This document shows, piece by piece, positions 46,032 through 58,106 of a stretch of DNA of 64,000 nucleotides. Location: assembly GCA_030737875.1 (NCBI GenBank), contig CM060924.1:144950197-145014196 (forward strand). The letters run 5' to 3'. Each line of letters begins with the position of its first letter. Within the stretch, counting starts at the first letter, position 1. Under the pieces are notes generated by a model, which was not told the origin of the DNA, did not search any database, and saw nothing but the letters and a program-made list of their open reading frames with translations. The stretch comes from Allium sativum (taxonomy: Eukaryota; Streptophyta; Magnoliopsida; Asparagales; Amaryllidaceae). The position numbers were made by a program, and so were the translations under genes.

Positions 46032-48773
46032 ATGGGCAAAGGAAAAGGCAAGGAAGTTCAAACCAGTCGAGGGAACGAAGTTAGTGAAGATCAGCAAAAC
46101 GTGGTCGTGACGAGGTCTCATGGGCAAAGCTCGGGAGCGGATCAGACTGGCTCAGGAAATCCGAACCGATCGCTGAGAGAAAGATCCGACCCGAGTAGAA
46201 GATGTTGAAGAGGTGCGCTTCCCCCACCCGAACCGATCCGACCAGGTCGTATTGCTCCGATCCGACCCGACTCTAGGTGATGCTGGAACCTCTACTCGAG
46301 CCCCTCCAAATGCTCCGACTCCAGCCACCAGGACCAATGACCAGACCAATCCATCTGCGCCAATCACCCAAGGAGATTTTTCGTGCCTTCTCGACATGCT
46401 TGAGAGCACTTGGGAGGCTATGCGAATCCACGAGCGCACCAGCCTTATGATGCAAGAGGATATGAGAATCATGAGTAGGGAAATTGGCGAGCTCGGGGGG
46501 CAAAGGACCCCTTCCCCAGTTCACCACACTGCAATGGATCAGTCTTCTTCTTCTGAGGAAGAACGGCCTCGTGAAAGAAGGCCGCTTGAACGACCTCAGA
46601 ATTTGGAACAAATGACTTTCGGATCTCTGGGATCCCGCGAGGATGCTGCTCGTGTGTTAGGACCCGATGACCCGAGCTTGAGAGAGCCCATGCTGTTACC
46701 AATGCGAGATCTCATGTTCTGCCTAGAGATCCTAACCTTACCAACCCCACTCAGAGACAAATGCTTCAGCCCCTTCCTCCCGAGATCGACCAGGAACCTA
46801 GGGAGCAAAGCAGAGCAGAAGCCGCTAGAAGAAGGAGGGTGTCCCCTGATCAGGAGCCCAGAGGAAACCCGAACATCAGAGCCAGGGAGCCTGAACGGCC
46901 CTTGACCAATGCTGATGTATGGGCTATGGTACGCCAGATCATGTCTGAGAGTCGAAATTACACCAATGAAGATTATGGTATTGAGCGAAGCCATACTCCC
47001 GTTACTGATGACATTCTGGACTTTCAGTTCCTCCGATGGTTTAATTTGCCACAGATGGACATATATAACGGGGGAACTGACCCGGGACAACATCTGATGC
47101 GATACGCATGGTTTATGAATGCTGCAGCTGCTCCTGAAGCTGTAAAGTGTAAGGCTTTCCCGATTTACTTAGAAGACACAGCATTACTATGGTTTACCTG
47201 ACTTCCTCCTCGATTGATATCGAATTTGAAAGAGTTAAGTGAACGTTTTATGAATCAATTCTGACTTCATGCCCAAAAGTCTAAGACTGTTATCGAATTA
47301 TCAAGAATTAAGAAAGCGCCGGGTGAGTCCTTGAAGTCGTATCTAGACCGTTTCAATTTAGCTGTAACAGAAGTTAGCGACCCTCATGAGCCTACCATCT
47401 TGATGGCCTTAATGGAGGGAGTTGATCCTGATTCAAAGTTTAGAGATTATCTTTCTGGGAAGCCGCCTCCCACAAGAGAGTTGTTTTATGAGAAGGCCAA
47501 TATTCAGTTAAGACGGGAGGAAGCAAGGGCAAACAGAAAGAGGAAGTCCAGAGTGGCCTCAAAAGAAGCTGTTCAGAGTAATGTTGTTGTAAAGCAGTCT
47601 GGAGAAAGCTGTGGGAAAGTCGAAGTGAATGTTCGAAACAAGAATGGAAACAATAACAATGGAAACGGGGGCAACAACAACTGTAATAGGAATGGTAATA
47701 GGAGAAATAGGAACCGAAGAAGTAATTCTGACAAAAGACCCCGGTTCCAAACCTTTGAAAATTATTCACCGTTGAATGATATGTTAGAGAATATTTATTT
47801 GGACACGTATAATGTTTTGCAATACAAAAAACCACCGCCACGAGATTCGACAGAGAAAGAAATTGCTACTGGAAAATTTTGTTTATTTCACGGAACTCAA
47901 AGACATTCAACGAACGAATGTCGACACTTGAGAGATGTGGTTGAGAAGTTGTTGCGTGAAGGTAAGTTGGATGAGTATAAGGCTGCCCCAAGGGACAGGG
48001 GGCAAGGAGGACAGGCCCCCAACCAGAATGAGTCTGCTCCCAAGCCTACAACGCAACAAAATGGCAAAGGGATTGTCATTAACACCATAGTAGGTGGACT
48101 CCATCCAGCTATTCACAGTTTCAGAGCAATGGACCAATATGTTAATGCAGTTAAGCACATAGATGTGGATGAGTGCAATGATTTGGAAGATATCACCCTT
48201 GTGAAACAGCAGAGGACAATGTTCGACGATGTGGTGTTCCGTAGTAGAGACGACACCGGAATCCAATCACCTACCGAAGATCCGTTGGTTATTACCACTA
48301 CTGTTAGGCCGACACTGGTTCATAAGGTACTAGTAGACAATGTATGTTCTGTCAACATTTTTTTGAAGAAGTCGTTCGATCAGATGAGACTCGAGTCTGG
48401 AGATTTGAAGCCCTGTGAAGGTTGGATCCGAGGCTTCAATGGGGCATCGACAGCTACAATGGGGTATATAGAATTACCCGTAACATTGGGACAAGGGGAT
48501 CGTCAAAGAGTACGAATGCTTCAGTTCGTAGTGCTAGATATAGATTCGCCCTACAACGCATTTTTAGGAAGGCCTACCGTTGCAGAGTTCAGGGCTTGTA
48601 TTGCACCATGGTTCTTATTGCTAAAGTTCCCAACTGAAGCCGAAACAGGAGTAATGAGGGGAGACCAAGACTCCGAGCGAGCTTGTTATATTGCTGAATT
48701 AAAAATGCTAATGAAGGGACTCAACAACGAGACTAAAAGTACTTCACCTCCTCCAAAGGAGGGTTCGGCGTAG
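46032..48773 (+). pseudogene. Tat element gag with protease domain, broken
   Basis: Starts at ATG 46032 (MGKGKGKEVQ). Frame is lost near 46200, continues in another frame to about 46700, and returns to the first frame for 46761-48773. The gag core has MDIYNGGTDPGQHLMRY and ends in WF before a TGA at 47199, with a second stop near 47261. A CxFHGTxxHSTNEC zinc-finger block lies at about 47879-47925, followed by an Asn/Arg-rich and Gln-rich linker. The protease motif at 48330-48370 reads VDNVCSVNIF, where this lineage usually has an NGSS-like tetrapeptide, so catalysis is doubtful. FLGRPTVAEFRA closes the domain. Confidence 0.88.
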
Positions 48774-48800
48774 CAATTAAAAGGACCAGCCCTGAAGGAG

Positions 48801-49912
48801 TTGCCCAAGGGAATGCCTGAAGACCTGGATCCCAGAGAAGATGAGGAACCTGAGGATAGAAAGGCAACTCCTAACGAAACGACAGTGGATATACCCATTG
48901 ATGAAGCTGATCCAGCAAAAGTTTTGAAGATTGGATTCCAGTTGGATCCGCACCGAGCCAAAGAACTGGCTAACTTTCTGAAGGCAAACCTGGATCTGTT
49001 TGCCTGGACCCACGCTGATATGTGTGGGATATCACCATCCATCACGAGCCATTCGCTGAGTATAAACCCAAAACACCTGCCTGTAAAGCAAAAGAGACGC
49101 GTGCTAGGCCCAGAGAGGTCGGCAGCTCTGAAAGAAGAGGTGGAGAAGCTGAAAGAGAACGGATTTATTAGAGATTCGACATATCCCGACTGGATATCAA
49201 ATCCTGTTTTGGTAAAGAAGTCAAACGGAAAGTGGCGGACGTGTATTGATTTTTCAGACTTGAACAAAGCCTGCCTGAAAGATAGCTTCCCACTCCCCAG
49301 AATAGACCAGCTTGTGGATTCGACGGCGGGACATGAACTTATTTCTTTTATGGATGCATTTCCGGATACAACCAGATTCCCATGCATGTGCCCGATCAAG
49401 AGCACACGAGCTTCATTACAAATTTGGGGTTGTACTGCTATGTGGTCATGCCTTTCAGATTGAAAAATGCTGGAGCTACCTACCAACGCTTGGTGAACAG
49501 GATGTTTTATAACCAAATAGGGAAGACTATGGAGGTATATGTGGATGATATGCTTGTCAATTCGAGACATTCCTCTAGCCATACGCAAGACTTGGCAGAG
49601 ATGTTCGGTATCCTACGAAAGTATCGGATGAAGCTAAATCCTTTGAAGTGCTCGTTTGGGGTGGCATCTGGAAAGTTTCTAGGCTTCATCGTGAGCTCTC
49701 AAGGAATTGAAATTAATCCCAGTCAGATAGCAGCGATAAGGAACATTGAGGAACCACAAAGAATCAAGGATGTCCAAAGTCTTGCAAGGCAAGTGGCTGC
49801 ATTGAGTAGATTTATCTCCAAAGCAACAAACAAATGCGTCCCCTTTTTTGACTTGATAAAAAGGGGAAAGAAGAATTTTGAATGGACTCCGGACTATGTC
49901 GAGGCCTTTTAA
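48801..49912 (+). pseudogene. Tat element reverse transcriptase
   Basis: In the same frame as the end of gag, separated by a TAG at 48771. The start region has DPREDEEPEDRK and DLFAWTHADMCGI, both typical of Tat. RT motifs follow: FIRDSTYPDWISNPVLVKK, WRTCIDFSDLNKAC, FPLPRIDQLVDSTAGHE. One base is gained near 49365, shifting frame at the GYNQI-like motif. The rest runs at 49382-49912 with PFRLKNAGATYQRLVN and the active site YVDDMLVNSR at about 49538-49567. Confidence 0.9.
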
Positions 49913-49918
49913 AATCTA

Positions 49919-50257
49919 TTGGACTTACTAGAGAGACCACCGATGTTGTCGAAGCTGGTGGATCATGAAGAGCTGTTTGTTTATCTAGTAGTATCAGCTC
50001 ACGCCGTTAGCACCGCCTTGGTCCGGGAAGAAGACAAGGTGCAAAGGCCAGAATATTATGTAAGTAAGAAATTGGCAGCTGCAGAACGTAACTACCCAAG
50101 GATCGAGAAGCTTGCTTACAGCCATCTGATTGCCTCCCGAAAACTTCGCCATTATTTTCAAGCTAACCCAATAATCATATACACTGATCAGCCTCTGAGA
50201 CAGGTGTTGCAAAGACCCGAAGCATCAGGACGGTTGATCAAGTGGAATATTGAATAA
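49919..50257 (+). pseudogene. Tat element first RNase H
   Basis: Follows RT after a stop at 49910. It has LFVYLVVSAHAVSTALV, where a catalytic aspartate would be expected but is not seen, then EYYVSKKLAAAERNY and IIYTDQPLRQVL. This fits the degenerate first RNase H usual in dual-RNase-H elements. The stop at 50255 separates it from the linker. Confidence 0.8.
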
Positions 50258-50401
50258 AGTCAGTTTGATTTAAACTTTCAGCCGCATAGATCGACCAGGG
50301 GGCAAGCTTTGGCTGACGTTATAGCAGAGTTCACAATTCTGGAGGAAGAGACGATCGATGATAAGGTGGTCAAATCAGAGGAAGAATTAAAATTAGATCC
50401 A

Positions 50402-50790
50402 TGGAAGTTATACATAGACGGAGCCAAGAACGACGGAAGGTCCGGAGCTAGAGTCGTCTTAGTTACTCCTGAATGACGATCATTATATTATGCTCTACGA
50501 CTAGAATTTTCAGCGACCAATAATGACTCTGAATATGAAGCCCTGATTGCCGGGCTGAAACTTGCTAAGGAATTCGGAATAAAGGCATTAGATATATTCT
50601 GCGATTCCAAAATAGTCGTCTGCCAAGTGCGAAAGGACTTTATGGCCCGGGGACCTCGACTTATTACCTATCTTGGAAAAGTGAAGGAGCTGTTGAGCAA
50701 CTTGGAATGGTATAATATAACGCATATCCTAAGAGATGAAAACCAGAAGGCAGACCGGCTATCGAAGCTGGCAAGTTCCGACAATCCGAA
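50402..50790 (+). pseudogene. Tat element second (archaeal-type) RNase H
   Basis: A second domain with LYIDGAKNDGRSGA (first Asp), NNDSEYEALIAGLKLAKE (Glu), FCDSKIVVCQV (Asp) and DENQKADRLSKLAS (last Asp). All four acidic positions are present. An in-frame TGA near 50474 breaks it. Such an extra domain between RNase H and integrase is diagnostic of the Tat lineage. Confidence 0.88.
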
Positions 50791-50929
50791 GTAAACCGAA
50801 ATAGTTCCAATAGAGACATTGGGATCGCCAAGCTTTGAGTTAATGGAAATTGAATCAGCTTTCGAAGCAGAACCGGAGAGGGAGTCGTGGATGACCCCAA
50901 TCAAGAATTTCCTTTGAAATGGATTACTC

Positions 50930-52107
50930 CCGCCAAAGAAGAGTGAGAGGCGAGTTGTAGTTCGCAAAGCTACTAAATACGTCCTTCAAGATAATACCCT
51001 TTATCGACAAGGATTTTCTATACCCCTGTTACGGTGTATAGCGCACGATGACATCAGGCATATACTAAGGGAAGTACACGAAGGTGAGTGTGGAGATCAT
51101 ACGGGGGGTCAGACTTTAGCAAAAAAGGTATTGCGGTATGGGTATTTCTGACCCACTATTAATATAGATGTAGCGATTACTCACGACGCTGCGACAAATG
51201 CTAGAGGTTCGCCAAGATCCTCAGAGCACCACCGACCCAGCTCAAGTCGATGGTGAGTCCGTGGTCGTTTGCCATGTGGGGAATTGACATCATCGGAGTT
51301 CTACCGATTGCCAAAGGTGGAGCGAAGTATGCAATAGTCGTCGTGGACTATTTTACGAATTGGGTGGAAGCTGAGCCCTTAACCAAAATCACAGCGAGAA
51401 AGGTGATAAGTTTCGTGGTTAGAAATATCATATGCCGATTTGGGATTCCAAGGACCATTATAACTTATAATGGAACCTAGTTCGATGGTGCCGAATTCAG
51501 AAATTTCTGCCAGAAATACAAGATTGACAAGCGGTACACTACAGTTGCCCATCCACAGTCGAATGGGCAAATAGAAGAAATAAATAAAGTCATAAAATCC
51601 ATCCTCAAGAAGCGGTTGGAACGTGCAAAAGCAAAATGGGTGGATGAATTGCCCTTGGCTTTGTGGGCATATCGGACAACGTTTAAGACAACTACCAGCC
51701 ATACTCCTTTCTCTCTCTCATTTGGTACAGAAGCGGTACTCCCGATAGAGCATGAAGTTCCCTCTCACAGGGTGACATATTATGACCCGATGACGAATCG
51801 GGCACTCCTCCTCGAGTCCCTTGAAGAAGTTTAAGAGAAAAGGGACGAGGCAGACTTGCGTGCGTCAAGACATCGACGTCAGATGGCACGCTATTATGAC
51901 AAGAAAGTTCACTTTAGAACCTTTGAGCCAGGGGATTTGGTGCTAAAGCAAGTTTTCCCATCCCTTCCTCATCTCGGTCCAAAATGGGAAGGACCATTCA
52001 CCACCCAACGGAAGCTTGACACAGGAGCATTCAAGCTAACGACCGTAGATGGTGAAGAGATTCCCAGAGCTTGGAACGCTCAGCACTTACGACGATATCT
52101 GAGCTAA
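50930..52107 (+). pseudogene. Tat element integrase
   Basis: The zinc-binding N-terminus keeps both histidines (VHEGECGDHTGG, about 51075-51110), but its two-cysteine half lies in a shifted segment after a stop at 51148. The core restarts at 51250 with WGIDIIGVLP (first Asp). The second catalytic Asp block reads ITYNGT, tyrosine replacing aspartate, followed by TAG at 51478. HPQSNGQIEEINK keeps the glutamate. The C-terminus (51856-52107) has VLKQVFPSLPHLGPKWEGPF and ends AQHLRRYLS, the common end of Tat integrases. Confidence 0.9.
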
Positions 52108-52917
52108 ACATGAAATGTCATTCCTTTTGTTTTCATAAGCCATGTAAAAAGGAACAACTTGCCTTAAAAAAGTCTGTTTATGTGAACAAAGGACTACAAA
52201 GTGGATGTAGGCTATGACTTAGACGAACCACTATAAAAATATCGTGTGTCATTTACATTACTGTTTCATTTATATCTTGAACTATTATTCTATTATGACT
52301 GTGGAATACGAAATGTTAAATTAAAATTTGCAAAGTTGAAGATGATTTATATGCAGGAACAAACACAATGACCGTTTGTACGATAAGACATAAAAGAATG
52401 GGAAGACGACATTCTTAACTCTAACTCTCAAGAATCGAGAGAGAGTATAAAGGACGGGAAGACGACGTCCTCTGAGGCGTGAAGGTGCACCCAGATGATA
52501 GACCGCCTCAGCGAAAACTCTAACCTGGATATGAGACAGGAGAGTATTAATATACCAAAAATAATAGACATCAATGACGAGAGGAATATGGCCCCCGTCA
52601 GAGAGTCGGGGACATTTGAACTCTTTGATTTAATCTTGAGTAGTTCTTGCTCAGTTATTCAAGATTGAGTGGGGGCATATATGTGCATACGTTTTTCCCC
52701 AGCAATGACTCCATTATATGACTTTAATTTGACATACTTGTGTATTTTCATTTAAGTACTAAACTAACAACTATCAAACATTGCAGGAAATAAATTATTT
52801 TTATTTGCAAACATATGAGCTTTTACAAGGAAAACAAGCAAAAAAGAAGATGCGAGGGTCGCGCTCGCTACGACAATTGCGGGCCAATTAAATGATAAGA
52901 TTAAACAAAGCACTCCA
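52108..52917 (+). other. Region between integrase and antisense gene end
   Basis: AT-rich, no gene. It contains the phrases GGGAAGACGACRTYCT (about 52400 and 52457) and GAGTGGGGGCATAT, a second purine-rich tract, at about 52660-52680. The convergent transcripts would end in or near here. Confidence 0.5.
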
Positions 52918-55049
52918 TCACTTAGACTTTGGAGTGGACTTAGACTTTTTAGCAGCCTTCTGAGCATCCTTTGCCTCCCTTTCAGCTTCGGTTAGAATGC
53001 GCTTTGGTTTTTTCCTTCCTGTGACCGAAGTGCTGGAATCGGTTGATTTTTTCCCAGGAATTGGAACACTGGAATCAAGAGAAGAATTTTTAGCAAGCTC
53101 TTCTGTAATAGACCTAGTCGAAAGCTTAACAACTGACCTTGATCCAGCATCCACCACTACAAGAGGCTTAAGGCTTTCGAGGTCAAGGTCTTCAACTTTA
53201 AGCTGCATTCGTTTGTCTTGCTCAGCTTTCAATGCAGCCAAAGTGATGTCATCAGCGCTTGTTGATTCCCCAACTATAGCCACCTCAGGGTCTTCCTCAT
53301 GTTCCTCGTTGTCGTCATCATCTTTCAAGGCATCTATCATCTCGCCATCATGAGGAGCATCAGCCTTACCCTTGTCTCCTTCAGCCCTCTCCGCTGACTT
53401 TGCTTCGGCAGCGGTTCCCTGAGACACGTCTGTCTTCTCGGACGGTTCAATACCTACAGAGTGAGAAGCAACAGTTATCAACTCAGGAGAAAATAAAGAG
53501 TCCTTCATCGATTTCCCGATTATGCGATGGAAAGTGGAGACAGCTTTGACGAATTGGGGTGAAAAGGTAGAAATACCTTCCGATGATTTTTCAGCAAGAG
53601 TAACTGCCGTCTCTGACGCCGTCTTAGGAATCGGGGATAAGAGAGATGCCTGAGGGATCGCCGGGTTTTCCGGGTCATATCCTTCGACTTCAGAAATCCC
53701 AGCAGAAGTAGAAGAAGAACCAGCCATGGAGATGTTCTTCTGTTTAGCCTTCCGCTTCTCCTCCTCCATAGCAGCAGCGATGAGACGACGCCCCTCGGCC
53801 AGACGTGTCGGCTCATCGTCTTTTAAATATTTTTCTATGAGCTTGTCTTCGTCAATGGAATCTACCTTGAGCTCCTCCTTTTCCCATTCAACAATTTGGC
53901 TCCATACATGAACCAAGGTAGTTGGGTAATCTTCAATCAAAGCAATATTTCTGCGATGAATTATATGCTTGAAGAATTCGATTAGTAACTCGCCGAAGCC
54001 ATGCACTTCCTCCTCAGCCTCAGACAGCTGCTTGCGGGTCTCTTCGGAGGATTTGATAACACTTTCAACATTACTCTCCGCTAAAGCAGCCCTATTCCCA
54101 GCCTCCACCAACTTGAAAGCCAAGCCAGCGTTTCTCTTCTCCAATTCAGCATTCTTTCTTGCTAACTCAGCTTTCTCTTGCTCCAGAGTGGTGTAGGCAA
54201 GCTGCATTTTAGCATTATCTGACTTTGCATCTTCAGCTTGCTTTTTCTACTCCGAGCGCTCTTGATTGTGGGACTCGAGCAAGTCATGATAACGTTTTTG
54301 TAGCTCTTCAAATTGCTGCTTGAAGTTAGTAGCATCCCGCTGAGCAACGACAAACTGGGCCTGTGTGTCCTCAAGATCTTTCCCTAAATTTTTCAAGGCT
54401 TTAGCATCAGCTGCAGCAGTATTTTTCATCGACTCATTATCCGTAATCAGAGTTTGGATAATTCTAGTGAGGTTACGTGAATACTTGAACATTTCTGAAT
54501 ATTGTTTCTCCACGACATCAATGTTGGCTTTGGCCTCGTCAGGCCACCTTGAGGAAATAGGCTTGAGAGCGAGTAAGAAAGTCAGGTTTTCAATGTAGTG
54601 CTCGGGAAATTCTTTCTCCAAATATGCCCGCTTAACTTTAGCTTCAGCAACCAATGGTGGAGGAGCGCGATATGTCAGCTCAGTATCCTTAGGATGAGCG
54701 GGCACGACGGCCGTATCACCCTTCCTAGGTCGCTTATCGAAAACTTTATGCTTGCCTCGCGAGTCGGTATCTCTCGGCGGGCTTCTTTCCCTGCTGCGTT
54801 TTTCTTGAGAAGAGGTTTGATCCTTTGATTGTGACGTGTCTTCCCCTCGACAGCCTTGGTAGCCTTTGTAACGCTCTGAATCCAACCGAACGGGGGAGCA
54901 AGAGCGCGAGGTCCGCGACTGATAAGAGTCATAAGGCCTTCTATCTTCTTTACCACGGCCTTCGCGGCGATCGTGCTCAGCGTCAGAAGGGGGTCCAGTC
55001 ATGCTGCGACGAAGTTTCCTGATATCATAATGGGAGCGAGACATTGTAC

Positions 55050-55164
55050 CTATGCGACAATGCAAATGGAATTCAGAATCAGCGTTCTCACAAAAGATAA
55101 GTGCTGTGAAATGTGGTGTTATTGTGTTAAGTGCATCCTAAGTGGTGTTTTCCCCCCGACAAAC
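55050..55164 (-). other. Intron 2 of the antisense gene (115 bp)
   Basis: Donor CGG|GTTTGTC and acceptor GTCGCATAG|GTACAATG. It joins the exon 2 and exon 3 frames exactly, with phase 1 on both sides giving a glycine codon at the junction. Confidence 0.65.
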
Positions 55165-55720
55165 CCGAGTCCGAAGCCAGACTAGTGCGAGTGGGCTCTT
55201 TGGCCTTAGCGGGGGTGGTCTCTTCTGAAGAAGTGAAAACTAAAGGATTTGTTCCAAAATCCTCTGAAGTGTAGATATTTTCAGGTAAGGGGAGATCTCC
55301 TAAACCCTGAAATGTAGGATCATCGGTACTAGGGACATCTCCCAGGGAAGCATCAATTGGCAGTTCTTTAGAAGACGTCGACTTTTCCTGGGAGATGGCA
55401 TCGTCGGGGACGATGTACCCTTCTCGGTGCTTTTCAGCCATGTTGGCCAGCTCATCGTCTTGAGTCGAAGATGGAGAAGGTGAAGCTTGAAGCGGCATTG
55501 TAGGAGCTTTCGCCGGTTTCTGGGATTACGTCCACTGGGGGGATGTATACATATGGACCCGACCCGTGGCCTATGCTACGGGTAATGGACAACAACCCGT
55601 GAAGATGAAGATATTCATCCTTAAGGACTTCATCGATAGTTAAAAACTTTTGGTCACCATTAAGGAGCCGGTGCATCCGATCAAAGAACACGTGACCCGA
55701 TATTTGTTTTGGATTATCAA

Positions 55721-55796
55721 CTATAAACAAAAAGAAAACGGATTAATGTGATGGCGTGGACATTCAAAGTAGAGATTTAGAAAACCAGTGCTTTAC
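55721..55796 (-). other. Intron 1 of the antisense gene (76 bp)
   Basis: Donor CAA|GTAAAG and acceptor TTTGTTTATAG|TTGAT on the minus strand, AT-rich inside. The protein frame on the two sides does not join directly, so an indel near the end of exon 1 is likely. Confidence 0.65.
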
Positions 55797-56549
55797 TTGA
55801 TTTTGTCCATCTCCAACACATCCCGGCTGTTGCCTTATATAAAACCATTCCAGCTTGGAATCGCCCGCCTTGCTGCTGAACGGTGCTGAAATTATTTTCC
55901 TTTTTGGAACAGACTCGAAGTAAGAGAAAGAAGGAGTTTCTCGAGGCCGGTGCTTAAAGTTATAAAAGAAATGGACGTCATCAAAAGTGAGCTCTGTGCC
56001 TAAGATCTCATGGTTTGCTACATATAAGGTATATAGGTAAGCATATGAGTTGGGATGCAGCTGCATGGGGGCAATCCACATCTATCTTAGAAAGTTGACA
56101 ACAAAAGGATAAAACGGTGGAATAGCTCCAACCATGCACATAAATCGATTGATTTCCATAAACCCCTCTGGAGGATTATGAGGAAGGTCGATTTTCGATG
56201 GCACCAGGGCATCCTTTTTCAATATCCAGTACTTTAAGCATATTTGAATGAGCCTGTCGTTGTCAATCGTCGATTCAACAGAATCTTAAGGTGATTCCAA
56301 TAGGATGGCAGACTCGAATTCGTCAGGAGCTCGATTATCTCCAACCCCTCCTTCCTCTTCATAGCCCAGAGAAATTTCGCTGTCAGATGGCATTTTGCTA
56401 TTATGCGCCCCTAATTCATAATCTGATCCCTCGTCATCCCATTCAGGGTCTGAAGAAGAAGATATGTCACCGAGAGTATACTTCTCAGAAGTTCCTGCAA
56501 TTTCTGTCTTCTTTGCTAATCTTGAAGAACGTCTCTTGGCCATGATCAC

Positions 56550-58106
56550 TAGACTATTGAAGAAACAATGACAAGGATTAGAGTAAAGTTGCCCGTGTCC
56601 CCCGTGTGTGCATGTGAACTAAAGCGTGTGCTACGTGTAACAAAGATGCAAAGCAAATACATGAAAGCATAATATAAACGTCCAAGGAAGCAGTGATGTT
56701 CAAAACGGTTCTTGATATTTGTTTATGTTCGCAAGGCTCTATCCTAACTGTCCATTAAGTTGTACACTATATTAAGAATTGATTTGGCCAGTTAAGCAAG
56801 TTCTTATGCATTAAGTTGAATTGTTCTTTGGTTCGGTTCGGATGCGTTCATTGGGATCGGATCGGGGGGCACAACCTTGCCTTGGCCTCGGACAAAAAGT
56901 AGAGCCCAAGGATCAAAGTCGGATCAGTTCGGAGGTGGACTGCTGGAACGATCCGGATCGAATTAAGCAACCATGCCCCTCTCCTCCTTTGTTTTATTTT
57001 CCAGTCCGATCCGGTTGGGAGAGTCATTTCCTCTTCTTTGTTTGCAAGTCCGATCCAATCCAGTCAAGTGAGCTCTGTTTCCTTTTTTAACTTTTTGCTC
57101 CGACCCAATCCGGTCTTTTGAACTTCTCTTCCTTTTCTTCTCCTCCATCTTCCATGCTTCCTCATGTGAACCGATCCCTCACGCTCTTCATATTCTCCTT
57201 CCTCCTCAACCAACACCAAACTCAATCCCGTCTCCAAAACCCCAGTTAGGACCCAAAAAATACCATCTCCCACCTCCCAACGCCTCGAGGTGAGGGCGGA
57301 GCCACCGAGGATGATGGCGAGGGAGGAAAAAGCCACGACCTCGAAGCCGAGCAATAACCATGCCCAAATCACTCGAATTAACCACAAATCCTAGATGAAG
57401 ACAACTATTGCGAGGTAAATCGAGATTATAAACCTACCTAGGTGTTTGATTCGGAGATTGTAACGAGAAGAATTTTTGAGTTTTTAATAAATACGGTTTC
57501 GGTATAAAACTGAGAGCACGAGAATTGTGAAAGTAAAAGAGATAGATGAAGAAGAGTGGAAGATTTATATGAGGTGTGAGATGACCTTTAGTATTCCCAC
57601 TGTTTCACTCCGTTCGGACCGGAATCCGAGCCTCTAAATATATGTTTGGCCCATTATTTTGGCGATAGCGGATTTAAAAGGAAAGCCATCCAGATCAGAA
57701 CCTAAGCCCATATAGATACTCGTGGCCCATCGGTTTAGTGATCACGGGTCGAAGAGCAAGAGCCATCCGAACCAGAGTGCGAGCTTATAGGATCCGAACC
57801 GGATGGAGTCGCGCACACTGAATTGGCATTTAAACTGAGCTTAAGGAAAAATAAAGAAAAAGTGTACCTGGAGGAGCCGCTGGAAACCAAGAAGAATCTT
57901 CGAACTTGTTAAAAAATCAATAAAGTAGCCTACACGCAACGTGTGTATATATATATATAGGTATCAAGAGACGCAATTTTCTGAAACAACGTATCTTTAT
58001 GCGGCGGTGGAAATTACTTCTCAACGATTCAAAATCAAAGACTGATGTGCAGATGATGTCGAAGCACGCTTCGTCCTCGACAGAAGCATCCTTTGAGGGG
58101 GCAAAA
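56550..58106. other. 3' interior upstream of the antisense gene; candidate antisense promoter
   Basis: No convincing gene. It has many copies of GATCGG/GATCCG (56835-57180 and 57600-57830), also found in the LTR and early gag, and a TA run at 57943-57959. It should contain the promoter of the antisense gene, but I cannot pick a single TATA box. Confidence 0.45.
58091..58106 (+). other. Tat element polypurine tract
   Basis: CTTTGAGGGGGCAAAA directly before the 3' LTR TGTTAG. Confidence 0.8.

Larger units (their letters stand above)
52918..56543 (-). pseudogene. Antisense gene of the Tat element (Transposase_28-like start, coiled-coil end)
   Basis: Minus-strand gene opposite the 3' region of the element. 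Model: exon 1 56543-55797, intron, exon 2 55720-55165, intron, exon 3 55049-52918. The ATG at 56543 (ATCATGGCC) gives MAKRRSSRLAKK, basic then acidic. Exon 1 includes AIPPFYPFVVNFLR and LHPNSYAYLYTLYVANHEIL, resembling the plant 'putative gypsy-type transposon' domain (PF04195). Exon 3 encodes an Arg/Ser/Asp-rich part, a long heptad coiled coil (about 54330-53950) and a Lys-rich tail. Stops at 56286, 56082 and 54247 and a frameshift near 55520 break it. Antisense ORFs here are known from Grande and Retand relatives; function unknown. Confidence 0.8.

Noticed and set aside
57064..57387. 107-codon minus-strand open frame upstream of the antisense gene
   Set aside because: Not in frame with or spliced to the antisense gene by visible sites; low-complexity Glu/Arg/Gly-rich end reflects GGAGGAGAAG text.
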